From Zoogloea sp. (GTDB taxonomy: Bacteria > Pseudomonadota > Gammaproteobacteria > Burkholderiales > Rhodocyclaceae), in assembly GCA_023150095.1 (NCBI GenBank), contig JAKLLO010000030.1, forward strand, positions 1 through 36,575: a stretch of 36,575 nt of DNA. The letters run 5' to 3'. How positions within the stretch are numbered: the stretch's first letter is position 1; the number at the start of each line of letters is the position of its first letter. Below the pieces are notes generated by a model. The model was not told where the DNA came from. It saw only the letters and a program-made list of their open reading frames with translations, and ran no database searches. Below, one piece after another: positions 1 to 9,467 of the stretch. The translations under genes were made by a program, and so were the position numbers.

Positions 1-51
1 CGGGCCTAGACTTTTCCGACTGAATTGCTCAACTATTTTTGCGAGACCACG

Positions 52-360
52 ATGGACGTCCAACAAATCATCGACGAACAAGTCAAATCCCACCCGGTCG
101 TGCTGTACATGAAGGGCTCGCCCTCCATGCCCCGCTGCGGCTTCTCGGCCACCGCCGTGCAGATCCTGCAGGCCTGTGGTGCGAAGGAGATCTTTGCGGT
201 GGACGTGCTGGCCGACGAAGGCATTCGCCAGGGCATCAAGGAGTACGCCAACTGGCCGACCATCCCGCAGCTCTACATCAATGGCGAGTTTGTCGGCGGC
301 TCCGACATCATGCGCGAGATGTACCAGTCGGGCGAACTGCAGCAGATGCTGGCTGCCTGA
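52..360 (+). CDS. grxD: Monothiol glutaredoxin (Grx4/GrxD, CGFS type)
   Basis: A 102-residue protein that matches the usual length of Grx4-type CGFS glutaredoxins, which carry and transfer [2Fe-2S] clusters and act with BolA partners in the cytoplasm. The sequence shows the substrate-positioning lysine in YMKGSP, the active site PRCGFS with its single cysteine, the conserved WPTIPQLYINGEF block with the cis-proline, and GGSDI, which contacts glutathione. The frame stays open upstream to a TTG at 25, but the family N-terminus begins at MDVQQIID, so the ATG at 52 is chosen. Only a weak ribosome site is visible. The gene stands alone on the plus strand, is followed by a strong terminator and converges with the nucleotidyltransferase gene. 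Confidence 0.95.
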   Translation: MDVQQIIDEQVKSHPVVLYMKGSPSMPRCGFSATAVQILQACGAKEIFAVDVLADEGIRQGIKEYANWPTIPQLYINGEFVGGSDIMREMYQSGELQQMLAA

Positions 361-377
361 GCGGGTTTGCACCAAGC

Positions 378-409
378 GTAAAAAAAGCGGCTCAGGCCGC
401 TTTTTTTAC
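378..409. terminator. Perfect bidirectional terminator
   Basis: A perfect 14-bp inverted repeat (378-391 with 396-409, loop TCAG) with a GC core flanked by seven A and seven T residues, so either strand gives a stem followed by a U-tract. It ends grxD and the convergent operon. The stop codon of the minus-strand nucleotidyltransferase (392-394) lies in the loop, so the last six sense codons of that gene (DVKKAA) are read from the terminator arm. Confidence 0.9.
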
Positions 410-1513
410 GTCTGCCGGCAGCGCGACCTGCTCGGTGCTGAGGGGGTGAGTTTCCTGCTTGGCGGGCAGGACCGCCTTGTGGGCCAGATGGTAGGCCAGG
501 AGCAGCGGCGGCATCCGCAGCCAGTGGGCACGGATGTACAGGCTGCGGCGGGCCAGTGGGGTGAGGGCGTCGGCGGTGCTGGGATGCTGCGGGCGCAGCA
601 CCCGGGCGTACATGGCGTCGAGCAGGCGCTGGCCGATGCCGCCTTCGAGGCAGCGGGTGCGGGCCTGGATGCGCTCCGGCAGCGGGGTGTCGAGCATCCG
701 GTGGCAGTAGCGCAGGGCGAGGCGCAGCGGGCCGGCGAGCTGGAGCTGCTCGGCCCGATGGGCCAGCACGTCCCAGGCGGACGCGTCGCGGGCCAGGTGG
801 CGCAGCAGCAGGTCGAGGTCGGTGAGGTCGCGCAGCAGGTTGTCCGGCTCGCCCTCGTGGAAGAGGTGGGACGCGCTGTGCAGGATCAGATCCGGCAGCG
901 ACAGGGTGCTCACGCCGGGCAGGTCAGGCAGCGGCACCGCGGCTTCGATCAGCAGGTTGGCGTCCGGCTTGAGGCGCGCGGTGGGCGGCAGGATGGTGTG
1001 GTGCACGTCGAGGGCCGAGCCGCGGAAGACGTGGCGCATCGCCGGCAGCTCGTGCATCCAGCGGCGGTAGTAGCGCTGGTCGTAGTCGTCGGTGGCGCTG
1101 CTGATCCAGCCCTTGAGCTGGAGGGCCGATTCGGCGTCGGCCAGGCGCGCCTTGGGCAGCAGGATGTCTACGTCCGAGAACAGCCGGCCCTGGGCGGCGG
1201 GCAGCGCGCCGGCCACGTAGGCGGCGCCCTTCAGCAGGATGACGGGAATGCCCAGGGGTTCGAGGGCTTCGCGCAGGAAACGGGCTTCGCGGCGGATCGC
1301 GTGGCGCTGCTCGCCGGCCATCTGGGCGCCGGAGAGCAGGTGGTTGCGGGGCCGTTCCGGGATGTCGTCCTCGACGCCGGCGGCCTGCAGGCGCAGGTAG
1401 AGCCGGCCGAGCAGATTGGCGTGGCGGGCCTGGCGGACGAGCAGATCCCATTGCGAGGGGCCGAGCCGGCGGACCGACTGGGGATCGCGGTAGGCCTGGA
1501 GGAGCAGGTTCAT
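392..1513 (-). CDS. Nucleotidyltransferase family protein (NTP_transf_5 type) of an HprK-related/PqqD-like operon
   Basis: A 373-residue protein of the uncharacterised NTP_transf_5 nucleotidyltransferase family. Visible marks are LLKG (K95, G96) and RLFSDVDILLP, where D114 and D116 form the metal-binding D-x-D of the polymerase-beta fold. The substrate is unknown. Members occur beside HprK-like kinases and PqqD-like proteins, including some lasso-peptide clusters where they are implicated in further modification of phosphorylated peptides. The ATG at 1513 overlaps the kinase stop codon as ATGA, so the genes are translationally coupled. The open frame runs upstream to 2125, but that part is a shadow of the kinase gene. 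The C-terminal DVKKAA is encoded by the terminator arm. Confidence 0.85.
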   Translation of the reverse strand: MNLLLQAYRDPQSVRRLGPSQWDLLVRQARHANLLGRLYLRLQAAGVEDDIPERPRNHLLSGAQMAGEQRHAIRREARFLREALEPLGIPVILLKGAAYVAGALPAAQGRLFSDVDILLPKARLADAESALQLKGWISSATDDYDQRYYRRWMHELPAMRHVFRGSALDVHHTILPPTARLKPDANLLIEAAVPLPDLPGVSTLSLPDLILHSASHLFHEGEPDNLLRDLTDLDLLLRHLARDASAWDVLAHRAEQLQLAGPLRLALRYCHRMLDTPLPERIQARTRCLEGGIGQRLLDAMYARVLRPQHPSTADALTPLARRSLYIRAHWLRMPPLLLAYHLAHKAVLPAKQETHPLSTEQVALPADVKKAA

Positions 1514-2427
1514 CGGGCGTCCTCGGTGGCGAGGCGGTCGAACACCGCGATGGCGTCGTCGAGGCGGCTGTACTCGAAGCTGTAGTTGCGGCAGCGGTCG
1601 ATGGTGCGGCCGACGGTGTCGAAGCCCAGGGGGCCGAGCACGTGGTAGTTCATCGCGTTGTCGGCTAGCTGCATGAAAGCGGCGCCGCTGCCCATCGGAG
1701 TGAGCACGGCGTCGGCACCGGCGCGGTAGCGGGGCAGCACCATCCAGGCGGGATCGGCCCACTCGCCGACGGCGTCGACGCTGGCCCGGGTGGGCGCCAT
1801 CAGGGCCACGGTGCCCTTGGTGGTGTCGCGCACCGGCTGGGTGAGAAAGGCGTCCGGCGCGTAGGTGCGGATGATGTCGATGGAGGCGTTCTTCAGATTG
1901 ACCGGCCGGGCGAGGCCCATGATCTGGCCGGTGTCGAGCCGGATCAGGGTGAGTTCGTCGGACAGCAGGCGCCAGCCCCGATTGACCAGCGCGGCGCACA
2001 GGGTGCTCTTGCCCGAGCCCGGCGGTGCGGGCAGGATCGCGGCGCGATTGCCACGGGCGACGGCGGCGGCGTGGATCACCAGGATGTGGTGGCAGTAGGC
2101 CGTGACGCACCAGTTGAGGCCCCACTCGAGCATCGGCAGGGCCTGGGCGCGGGGCAGCGGCGTGAAGGGCTCGACGGCATCGACCACGAAGCGGGCCTGG
2201 GGTTTGACCCAGCGGCGCACGCCGTGGCCGGGCTGGACGGCGACGTGGAAGTCGGTGAAGTCCGAGGCGTCGGCCAGCGGGTGGTGGGCGTAGAGCCGGG
2301 CGAGCTCGTCGGCGATCTCGGGGATGCCGCTCTGGAGCCGGCAGTTGAACGGGCCGGCGGCGAGCCGGATGCCGTCGCCCGTCAGCCGCTTGCGGAACTC
2401 GGCGGGGGACAGGTCACGGATTCTCAA
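1510..2427 (-). CDS. HprK-related kinase A
   Basis: A 305-residue P-loop protein related to the catalytic part of HPr kinase/phosphorylase. It shows a conserved HAAAV before the loop (H119), the Walker A PPGSGKST (G137 to S141) and LLSDE (about 155-158) in place of the Walker B acidic pair. No HPr gene lies nearby and the HPr-binding C-terminal signature is not recognisable, so the substrate is probably different. An HprK-like enzyme in paeninodin-type lasso clusters phosphorylates a serine of the precursor peptide. The TTG at 2427 is chosen because the family starts at a MRIRDLSPAEFR-like sequence and because it overlaps the PqqD-like gene by 14 bases; an in-frame upstream extension to 2484 exists but reads as non-family sequence. 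Confidence 0.85.
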   Translation of the reverse strand: MRIRDLSPAEFRKRLTGDGIRLAAGPFNCRLQSGIPEIADELARLYAHHPLADASDFTDFHVAVQPGHGVRRWVKPQARFVVDAVEPFTPLPRAQALPMLEWGLNWCVTAYCHHILVIHAAAVARGNRAAILPAPPGSGKSTLCAALVNRGWRLLSDELTLIRLDTGQIMGLARPVNLKNASIDIIRTYAPDAFLTQPVRDTTKGTVALMAPTRASVDAVGEWADPAWMVLPRYRAGADAVLTPMGSGAAFMQLADNAMNYHVLGPLGFDTVGRTIDRCRNYSFEYSRLDDAIAVFDRLATEDAR

Positions 2428-2746
2428 GGCGGGGGCTCGACTGGGCTCGGATGAGGCGCGCGCCGAGCAGTGCCTCGAGGGCAACGGCGACGAATTCGCG
2501 ACAGGCTTCGGGGGCGGCTTCGGGTTCTTCGCGCAGCACGGCGGCGACGAGGTCGTCGGCGTTCAGGCGGCGGCCGGGGATGGCCAGCTGGTCGAGCACG
2601 AAGCGGGTGACCGGGGCGAGCAGTAGGGTCTCGCCGGCGGATGGGTCGTAACGGACCCATCCTTCATCCACTTCTTTCCAACGTACTTCGGCCAGGCCCT
2701 CGAACAGGGTTTCAGAGGCGATGTACTGGGCGCCGGCCGACAGCAA
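2414..2746 (-). CDS. PqqD-like (RRE-type) protein of the HprK-related system
   Basis: About 110 residues with the PqqD-type pattern: an N-terminal strand region (RWKEVDEGWVRYDPSAGETLLL), then helices ending in ALEALLGARLI. PqqD folds bind the leader part of precursor peptides and deliver it to modifying enzymes, so here it is inferred to present a substrate to the kinase and/or nucleotidyltransferase. The frame has no ATG after the upstream stop. The TTG at 2746, 14 bases downstream of the stop of the secreted-protein gene, is the best start; the longer in-frame ATG at 2872 lies inside that gene. The 3' end overlaps the kinase start. Divergent sequence and the non-ATG start make the exact N-terminus uncertain. 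Confidence 0.75.
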   Translation of the reverse strand: MLSAGAQYIASETLFEGLAEVRWKEVDEGWVRYDPSAGETLLLAPVTRFVLDQLAIPGRRLNADDLVAAVLREEPEAAPEACREFVAVALEALLGARLIRAQSSPRLENP

Positions 2747-2760
2747 GACTCGATGCAGGA

Positions 2761-3339
2761 TCAGGCGTTGAGGACGTAATCCAGGTACTGCTTGACCTGG
2801 ACCTTGCCCCACGAGACGCTGGGCACGCTCGGGTTCGGATGCCAGGAGCCGCCGACGACGCCTTCGTTCCACATGGCGATGGCCTGGGCGGCGGTGAACA
2901 GCGGGCTGCCCGCCTTGGCGCTGAGCCAGGCGGCGACGATCTGCCGTTCGAGGGGAGCGTCGCCCGCGGTGTCGGTGCCGGTGATGATGGTGCGGATGGT
3001 TTCGGTGCGGCCAGCCGATGCGGTGAACACGCTGCCGAAGGTCTTGTTGTCGAGGTCATCGACGGTCGGCGGGTTGGCAGCCGCGTAGGCCTGCCAGAAG
3101 GTCACGCCGTTCATCTTCGGGGCGCAGGGGGTGGTGCCGTTCTGGCTCAGGTTGCCGGACGCGGAAAAACCGGACGGCTGCTTGCATTCGGCGGCGAGCG
3201 CGGGGACGCTCTTCAGTGCCATCAGCAGCGGCGCGCCAGCCAGGCCGGTCTGGATGAGCTTGCGTCGATTGGCCTTGGGCGCCTGACCGTCGGTGCTGGG
3301 CTGCAGCTCGGCAGATTTTTCGGGGTGTTCCAGATTCAT
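2761..3339 (-). CDS. Secreted protein with RR-type leader, first gene of the HprK-related operon
   Basis: A 192-residue protein of unknown function. It has an unusually long polar N-terminus (about 24 residues), then NRRKLIQTG (R25, R26), a hydrophobic stretch (about 31-46) and an AxA-like site near 47-50, which resembles a Tat-type or late Sec leader. Two cysteines follow (C52, C72) around an SGFSASGNLS segment. The rest has aromatic and Ala-rich helical segments (FWQAY, VAAWLSAKAG, AMWNEG, VKQYLDYVL). A GAGG ribosome site precedes the ATG. Being first in the operon and ahead of an RRE-like protein, it is the natural candidate substrate of the downstream enzymes, but this is inference. I do not recognise a catalytic motif. 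Confidence 0.75.
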   Translation of the reverse strand: MNLEHPEKSAELQPSTDGQAPKANRRKLIQTGLAGAPLLMALKSVPALAAECKQPSGFSASGNLSQNGTTPCAPKMNGVTFWQAYAAANPPTVDDLDNKTFGSVFTASAGRTETIRTIITGTDTAGDAPLERQIVAAWLSAKAGSPLFTAAQAIAMWNEGVVGGSWHPNPSVPSVSWGKVQVKQYLDYVLNA

Positions 3340-3381
3340 CCTAAACCTCGTTGAACTGACGCCATGGGGGCGTGATTAATT

Positions 3382-3394
3382 TGCAGTATATGCA
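3382..3394 (-). promoter_or_regulatory. Candidate -10 region within a TGCA...TGCA dyad, upstream of the HprK-related operon
   Basis: On the minus strand the sequence reads TGCATATACTGCA, with TATACT (3385-3390) as a good -10 box about 46 bases from the start codon. No convincing -35 lies 16-18 bases upstream, so an activator or an alternative arrangement would be needed. The 252-base gap 3340-3591 holds nothing else I can name; it is visibly richer in A and T than its surroundings. Confidence 0.3.
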
Positions 3395-3591
3395 GGCCCG
3401 CTGATCACGAGTGTGACATGGGTCCGCTTCTTGGTCGGATTAGGTAAAGCAATTTTCATTCCCCTTTCCCTTTGTGGTAGTAGGGGCATGATTTTTAAAG
3501 AGATAAAACGGGGTGCCGAAATCGTCAGGGGAAATCAGCTGGCGCGTGTAAAAAATGCCGACAAAATCCCGTCCATGGTGCCGGCGTGGTG

Positions 3592-4872
3592 TCAGACGTT
3601 GGCGATGCGGCTGTTGGCGAGGGACAGGCGGCTGGCCAGGACTTCCAGGAATCCCTTGTAGAAGTGCATCTGGCACAGGCTGGTGGCTCGTAGCAGGGCC
3701 GGGGCGCGGATGGTGAGGATGCGCGTTTCGCCGATGGTCTCGACCGAGGCCGTGCGGGCGCCACGCCCTGCCGCGAAGAGCGCCATCTCGCCGAAGCAGT
3801 CGCCGGGGCTGAGGGTGTTGAGCAGATGGCCCTTCTTGACGATGCGCATGTTGCCATCGACGACGAAGCAGAAGTAGTTGCCGGGTTCGCCTTCCTTCAT
3901 CACCACCGCGTTGGGCGGGAACAGCCGCCATTCGGCAAAGCGGACGATCTCCCAGATCTCGACGTCGGTGAACTCGCGGAAGAAGCGGAAGGCGCGCAGG
4001 CGCTCGAACTTCTCGCTGTCGGGCATCTCGCGGGGGTCGGTGGTGAGGCCGCGGTTGCGGTAGGCCTGGGCGAGGTCGTGGGAGAACTCGAGCCAGGTGG
4101 CATAGCGCTCGGACACGTCGCGGCGGATGGCCTTGCAGACGATGGCGTCGAGTTCCGGCGGGATCTCGGGGCGGATGCTCGAGGGCGGCGGCGGGGTCTC
4201 GTGGGCGATCTGGTAGATCAGGCCCACGTTGCTGCTGCTCTCGAAGGGCAGGCGGCCGGTGAGGAGCTGGTACATCACCACGCCGAGGGAGTAGATGTCG
4301 GTGCGGTGGTCGAGGGGCTGTTCGCGGACCTGCTCGGGCGACATGTAGGCCGGCGAGCCGAGGGCTGCGAGCTGGGTGGTCTCGGTGGCGGTGAAGATGG
4401 CCGCGCCGAAATCGGAGATCTTGATGTCCTGGCCTTCGGGTGAGACCAGCAGGATGTTGGCCGGCTTGATGTCCCGGTGGGTGACGCCCTGCAGGTAGGC
4501 GTAGTCCAGCGCGCGGGTGCACTTGAAGATGATCTCGACGAGCCGCTCGAAGGGCAGCAGGTGGTCGGGATGGGTGAAGGCTTCGAGGGTGCCGCCGGGG
4601 ACGTATTCCATCACCACGTAGGCGTCGCGCTCGTCGATCACCGCGTCGTGGATCTGGATGATGTGGGGGTGCTGCAGCTTGCCCGCGAGGGAGGCCTCGT
4701 TGAGCAGCATGTGGTGGTAGAGGGTGGTGTGGTCGGTGACCCGCAGCATCTCGGGGTGGAGCTGCTTGACGGCCACCTCCCGCTGGGAGAAAGGATCGTA
4801 GCCGAGATAGACGTTGCTGGTCGCCCCGGCGCCCAGCAGCCGCCTGACCTCGTATTTGCCGATCCTTTCCAT
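3592..4872 (-). CDS. Eukaryotic-like Ser/Thr protein kinase with C-terminal cyclic-nucleotide-binding domain
   Basis: A 426-residue soluble protein. Residues 7-270 form a Hanks-type kinase: GAGATSNVYLG (14-24), ATP lysine K36, catalytic HRDIKPAN (H132, D134), DFG (154-156) and the activation-segment SPEQ. Residues about 285-420 form a cNMP-binding domain with the phosphate-binding cassette FGEMAL and RTAS (G361, E362, R373). There is no transmembrane segment or PASTA/sensor domain. The plan suggests that cAMP or cGMP gates kinase activity in the same chain; the substrate is unknown. It starts 13 bases after argH and is probably co-transcribed with it. All key kinase residues are present, so it should be active. 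Confidence 0.93.
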   Translation of the reverse strand: MERIGKYEVRRLLGAGATSNVYLGYDPFSQREVAVKQLHPEMLRVTDHTTLYHHMLLNEASLAGKLQHPHIIQIHDAVIDERDAYVVMEYVPGGTLEAFTHPDHLLPFERLVEIIFKCTRALDYAYLQGVTHRDIKPANILLVSPEGQDIKISDFGAAIFTATETTQLAALGSPAYMSPEQVREQPLDHRTDIYSLGVVMYQLLTGRLPFESSSNVGLIYQIAHETPPPPSSIRPEIPPELDAIVCKAIRRDVSERYATWLEFSHDLAQAYRNRGLTTDPREMPDSEKFERLRAFRFFREFTDVEIWEIVRFAEWRLFPPNAVVMKEGEPGNYFCFVVDGNMRIVKKGHLLNTLSPGDCFGEMALFAAGRGARTASVETIGETRILTIRAPALLRATSLCQMHFYKGFLEVLASRLSLANSRIANV

Positions 4873-4885
4873 GCCCGTCTCCTTC

Positions 4886-6346
<1,461 letters not shown>

Positions 6347-6430
6347 AATTGAAAATGCTCTCTGCGATAAAGGGGGGCTATCTGCGGCGAGAATCCCGTG
6401 GATTCAAGCTGTTGGCCCGGATTTCGATTC

Positions 6431-7450
6431 ATGAGTATAAAGCAAAAAGCGCGCCCCGCCGGTCGAAGCCGGTATCCGGCGAGCCTGCCTGATTTTCGCA
6501 ACCTCGGCGTCGTGCTGCGCACGGTGGTGCTGGTCAATGCCCTCGGGCTGGCCGCGGTGCTCGTGCGCAACGATCAGATCGAGGCCTTGTTCGGCGAATT
6601 CCTCGACATGGCGGTGAGGGTGGAGTTTCCGCTGATCCTCTGCGTGGCCGCCTTGTTCCTCCTCAAGCCGATGCTGTTCAGATTGTCTTACGCGGGCGGG
6701 GTGGCGGTGGTGATGCTGGTGGTGGCGGGCGTCGCGATGCTGAGCGGCAGCCTGCTCGCGCCGGTCGAGGTGGACGAGGGCCCGCGCCCGCTGGTGTGGT
6801 CGCTGGTGGTGGGGGCGATCGTGCTGATCTACTTCCACCTGCGCAGCGCGGCGCTGGCGCCGGTGCTGGCGGAGGCGCGTCTGCTGGCGCTCACCGCGCG
6901 GATCCGGCCGCACTTCCTGTTCAACAGCCTGAACGGCGTGCTGGGCGTGCTCCGGCGCGATCCGCGGCGGGCCGAGGAGGGCCTGGAGGAGCTCGCCGAT
7001 CTGTTCCGCGCGCTGATGCAGGACAACCGCGAGCTGGTGCCGCTCTCCGACGAGATCGCCCTGTGCGAGCGTTACCTCAACCTCGAACGCCTTCGCCTGG
7101 GTGACCGCCTGCAGGTGGATTGGCAGCGCGACACCTCGGCGGGCGCCGCGCTGGTGCCGCCGCTGCTGCTCCAGCCGCTGATCGAGAACGCCGTCTATCA
7201 CGGCATCGAGCCCGGCGCGGCGCCGGGCACGGTTTCGATTAACATCGCGCGGCGCGGGGCGGAGGTGTTCATCACCATCGCCAACCCGCTGCTCGACGCC
7301 GAAAGCCACCACGCGGGCAACCGCATGGCCCTGGACAACATCCGCGAACGACTGATGCTTTTCTACGACCTCGAAGCCACCCTCGATACCGAGCAGGATG
7401 CCGACGCCTTCCGCGTGCGCATCCGCCTGCCTTTCCGGAGCGCGCCATGA
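6431..7450 (+). CDS. algZ: AlgZ/LytS-type membrane sensor histidine kinase
   Basis: A 339-residue protein with four predicted membrane segments (about 28-45, 64-80, 88-108, 121-137) and a His_kinase domain. The H-box is ARIRPHFLFNSLN (H161) and the N-box is PLIENAVYHGIEPG. An obvious D-F-D/G-x-G box is weak, as usual for this LytS/YehU/AlgZ family. It should phosphorylate the downstream response regulator. A GTG 33 bases upstream would add 11 residues; the ATG at 6431 (MSIKQKAR) looks better although neither has a good ribosome site. The stop overlaps the regulator's start as ATGA. The argH-algZR neighbourhood supports the name; the signal is unknown. Confidence 0.88.
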   Translation: MSIKQKARPAGRSRYPASLPDFRNLGVVLRTVVLVNALGLAAVLVRNDQIEALFGEFLDMAVRVEFPLILCVAALFLLKPMLFRLSYAGGVAVVMLVVAGVAMLSGSLLAPVEVDEGPRPLVWSLVVGAIVLIYFHLRSAALAPVLAEARLLALTARIRPHFLFNSLNGVLGVLRRDPRRAEEGLEELADLFRALMQDNRELVPLSDEIALCERYLNLERLRLGDRLQVDWQRDTSAGAALVPPLLLQPLIENAVYHGIEPGAAPGTVSINIARRGAEVFITIANPLLDAESHHAGNRMALDNIRERLMLFYDLEATLDTEQDADAFRVRIRLPFRSAP

Positions 7451-8229
7451 GCGAGTCGGCCGACCACGCCGTCGCCCCTCTGTCGGTGCTGATCGTCGAT
7501 GACGAGGCGCCGGCCCGGGAGCGGCTGCAGGATCTGCTCGGCGACATCGCCGACATCCAGCCCACCCGCGTCGCCGGGATGGCGGCCAATGGCGTCGAGG
7601 CGCTGGCGATCCTCGAGCAGGCGCCGGTGGATCTGATCCTCACCGACATCCAGATGCCGGTGATGGCGGGCATCGAGCTGGCCCGTCACGTGGGGCGGCT
7701 TGAGCGTCCGCCGGCGGTGATCTTCACCACCGCCTACGACGAATACGCGGTGCGGGCCTTCGAGCTGGCGGCGGTGGATTACCTGCTCAAGCCGGTGCGC
7801 GCCGGGCGGCTCGCCGAAGCCATCGCCAAGGCCCGCCGCCTGCGTCCGCCGGCCGACGAGGTGCTGCGCCGGATCGCGCCCACCACCCGCAGCCATTTCA
7901 GCGTGAGCGAGCGCGGGCGCATCCTGCTGGTGCCGGTGGCCGACGTGCTCTACCTCAAGGCCGAGCAGAAGTACGTGGTGGCGCGCAGCCTGGAGCGGGA
8001 ATACCTGCTGGACGAATCCCTGGTGCAGCTGGAAGAGGAGTTCCCCGGCCGTTTCCTGCGCATCCACCGCAACTGCCTGATCGCCCGGGACGCCGTGCGC
8101 GGCGTGGCCCGGGCCACCACCGGCGTGGATGGCGAAGCCCACTGGGTGATCCTCCTCGAAGGCCTGCCGGAGCAGCTGCCGGTGAGCCGCCGCCAATGGC
8201 CGGCGGTGAAGGACGCGCTCGGCGTCTGA
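7447..8229 (+). CDS. algR: LytTR-family response regulator (AlgR type)
   Basis: A 260-residue regulator. The receiver domain (about 12-125) has the acidic pair D18/D19 in LIVDDE, phospho-acceptor D67 in ILTDIQMP and K116 in LLKP. The C-terminal LytTR DNA-binding domain (about 150-258) shows the conserved ...VADVLYLKAEQKYVVARS... and FLRIHRNCLIA blocks. It forms a pair with the overlapping kinase gene. In Pseudomonas AlgR controls alginate and surface functions; here the downstream surface-glycan genes make a similar role attractive, but no binding site was identified. Confidence 0.93.
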   Translation: MSESADHAVAPLSVLIVDDEAPARERLQDLLGDIADIQPTRVAGMAANGVEALAILEQAPVDLILTDIQMPVMAGIELARHVGRLERPPAVIFTTAYDEYAVRAFELAAVDYLLKPVRAGRLAEAIAKARRLRPPADEVLRRIAPTTRSHFSVSERGRILLVPVADVLYLKAEQKYVVARSLEREYLLDESLVQLEEEFPGRFLRIHRNCLIARDAVRGVARATTGVDGEAHWVILLEGLPEQLPVSRRQWPAVKDALGV

Positions 8230-8253
8230 GTTCCGGCTGACAACAATGTCACG

Positions 8254-8277
8254 GACGCCCGCCGATTGCCGGGCGTC
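8254..8277 (+). terminator. Hairpin after the response regulator (no U-tract)
   Basis: GACGCCCG (8254-8261) pairs perfectly with CGGGCGTC (8270-8277) around an 8-base loop, 25 bases after the stop codon. It lacks a T-run, so it may be a weak terminator or a 3'-end stabiliser rather than a classic intrinsic terminator. Confidence 0.35.
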
Positions 8278-8331
8278 ATGATCGTTAAAGACTGTAAATT
8301 CCCCGTTCGCATATGATGCTGGAGCGGTGGA

Positions 8332-9417
8332 GTGGGGCGGGCCTTTTCGATCTATCTTGACCTGATACGGGTTTCGGCGGCGTTTCTGGTCTATCTGTAC
8401 CACTCGAACCAGCGCTTCCTGAGTGAAGCCGAGCTTCCCTTCAGCGGCTACGGCCACAGCGTGGTGGTGGTGTTCTTCGTGCTGTCGGGTTTCGTCATCC
8501 GCCACGTCACCGACACCAAGGAGATGCACTGGCCGGACTACGCCGCCAGCCGCATCGCCCGCATCTTCTCGGTCACCGTGCCGACGATCTTCCTGACCCT
8601 GCTCTGCGACGCCATCGGGCGCGCTGTCGAGCCGGCGATCTACGAACACAGCGCATCGGGCCAGGTGCTGGCGCGGGTCGTGTTGAGCCTGCTGCTGCTC
8701 AACGAGGTGTGGCTGATGTCGGTGATGAGCTTCTCGAACCTGCCGTTCTGGTCGATCTGCGTGGAGTTCTGGTACTACGCCGCGTTTGCGCTGGTGGTCT
8801 TCCTGCCCCGGCGCAAGGGCTGGATTGCGGCGGGGCTGCTGGCGATCGCGCTGGGGCCGAAGTTCATCCTGCTGGCGCCGATCTGGTGCTCGGGCGTCGT
8901 GCTGTACCGCTGGCGCTGGCCGAGGCGGCTGGGGCCGAGGTCGTCCCTGGCGCTGGTGGTGTTGAGCCTGGTGGGCATCTGGCAGTTCCACGCCCGGGGG
9001 ATCGACGCCTGGAGCTGTGACTGGCTCAAGGCCACGCTGGGGCAGGATCGAGCTCAGTACCTCGGCTTTGCCAACTACGTGGTCGGCGACTACCTGCTGG
9101 CGGTGCTGGTGTGCATGAACTTCGCCGGCATGCGCAATCTGCTGGCCACGCCGGGCGGCTGGCTGATTGCCGTGGAGCGACCGGTGCGGCGCGCGGCGGG
9201 CTGCACCTTCACGCTCTACCTGCTGCACATGCCGCTGTTCCTGATGTGGAGCGCGGTCGTGCGCGGAAATCCGGCGCAGCCGTGGTACTGGCTGGCGGTG
9301 ACGGGGCTGGTCCTCGCCAGTGTGGTGCTGATCAGCGCCCAGACGGAGGCGCACCGCTACCGGCTGCGCGGCTGGCTGCTCGGGTTTCTCACGCGGCGCG
9401 GCGTGGCGATGGCCTGA
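8332..9417 (+). CDS. Acyltransferase family 3 (OafA-like) integral membrane protein
   Basis: A 361-residue polytopic membrane protein of the acyltransferase-3 family, which transfers acyl (often acetyl) groups to surface sugars from the cytoplasmic side. It has the family N-terminal helix with a conserved His ([11 protein letters not shown]), the [10 protein letters not shown] motif, and about ten hydrophobic segments ending in [10 protein letters not shown] and a final helix. The start is GTG 8332 with GGAG seven bases upstream; no in-frame ATG fits. It is the first gene of the block separating algR from hemC, so O-acetylation of the glycan built by downstream genes is plausible but not shown. 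Confidence 0.88.
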   Translation: MGRAFSIYLDLIRVSAAFLVYLYHSNQRFLSEAELPFSGYGHSVVVVFFVLSGFVIRHVTDTKEMHWPDYAASRIARIFSVTVPTIFLTLLCDAIGRAVEPAIYEHSASGQVLARVVLSLLLLNEVWLMSVMSFSNLPFWSICVEFWYYAAFALVVFLPRRKGWIAAGLLAIALGPKFILLAPIWCSGVVLYRWRWPRRLGPRSSLALVVLSLVGIWQFHARGIDAWSCDWLKATLGQDRAQYLGFANYVVGDYLLAVLVCMNFAGMRNLLATPGGWLIAVERPVRRAAGCTFTLYLLHMPLFLMWSAVVRGNPAQPWYWLAVTGLVLASVVLISAQTEAHRYRLRGWLLGFLTRRGVAMA

Positions 9418-9467
9418 TCCGCGGGTGGGAACGTCCGCTTTCGCGGGTGTTCCAACATGGGCTCCCG

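Noticed and set aside
1-24. Possible end of an upstream gene (CGG GCC TAG at the window edge)
   Set aside because: Two codons cannot identify a gene; prmC often precedes grxD in relatives, but nothing here shows it.
1514-2125. Upstream extension of the nucleotidyltransferase frame
   Set aside because: It lies entirely within the kinase gene in another frame, is Arg/Pro/His-rich and the ATGA overlap gives a better start.
2747-2872. Upstream in-frame ATG for the PqqD-like gene
   Set aside because: It would place 42 Arg-rich codons inside the secreted-protein gene; PqqD-like proteins of this kind are about 85-110 residues.
3413-3661. 82-codon plus-strand frame in the gap before the kinase gene
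   Set aside because: Runs into the antisense of the kinase; no ribosome site or motif.
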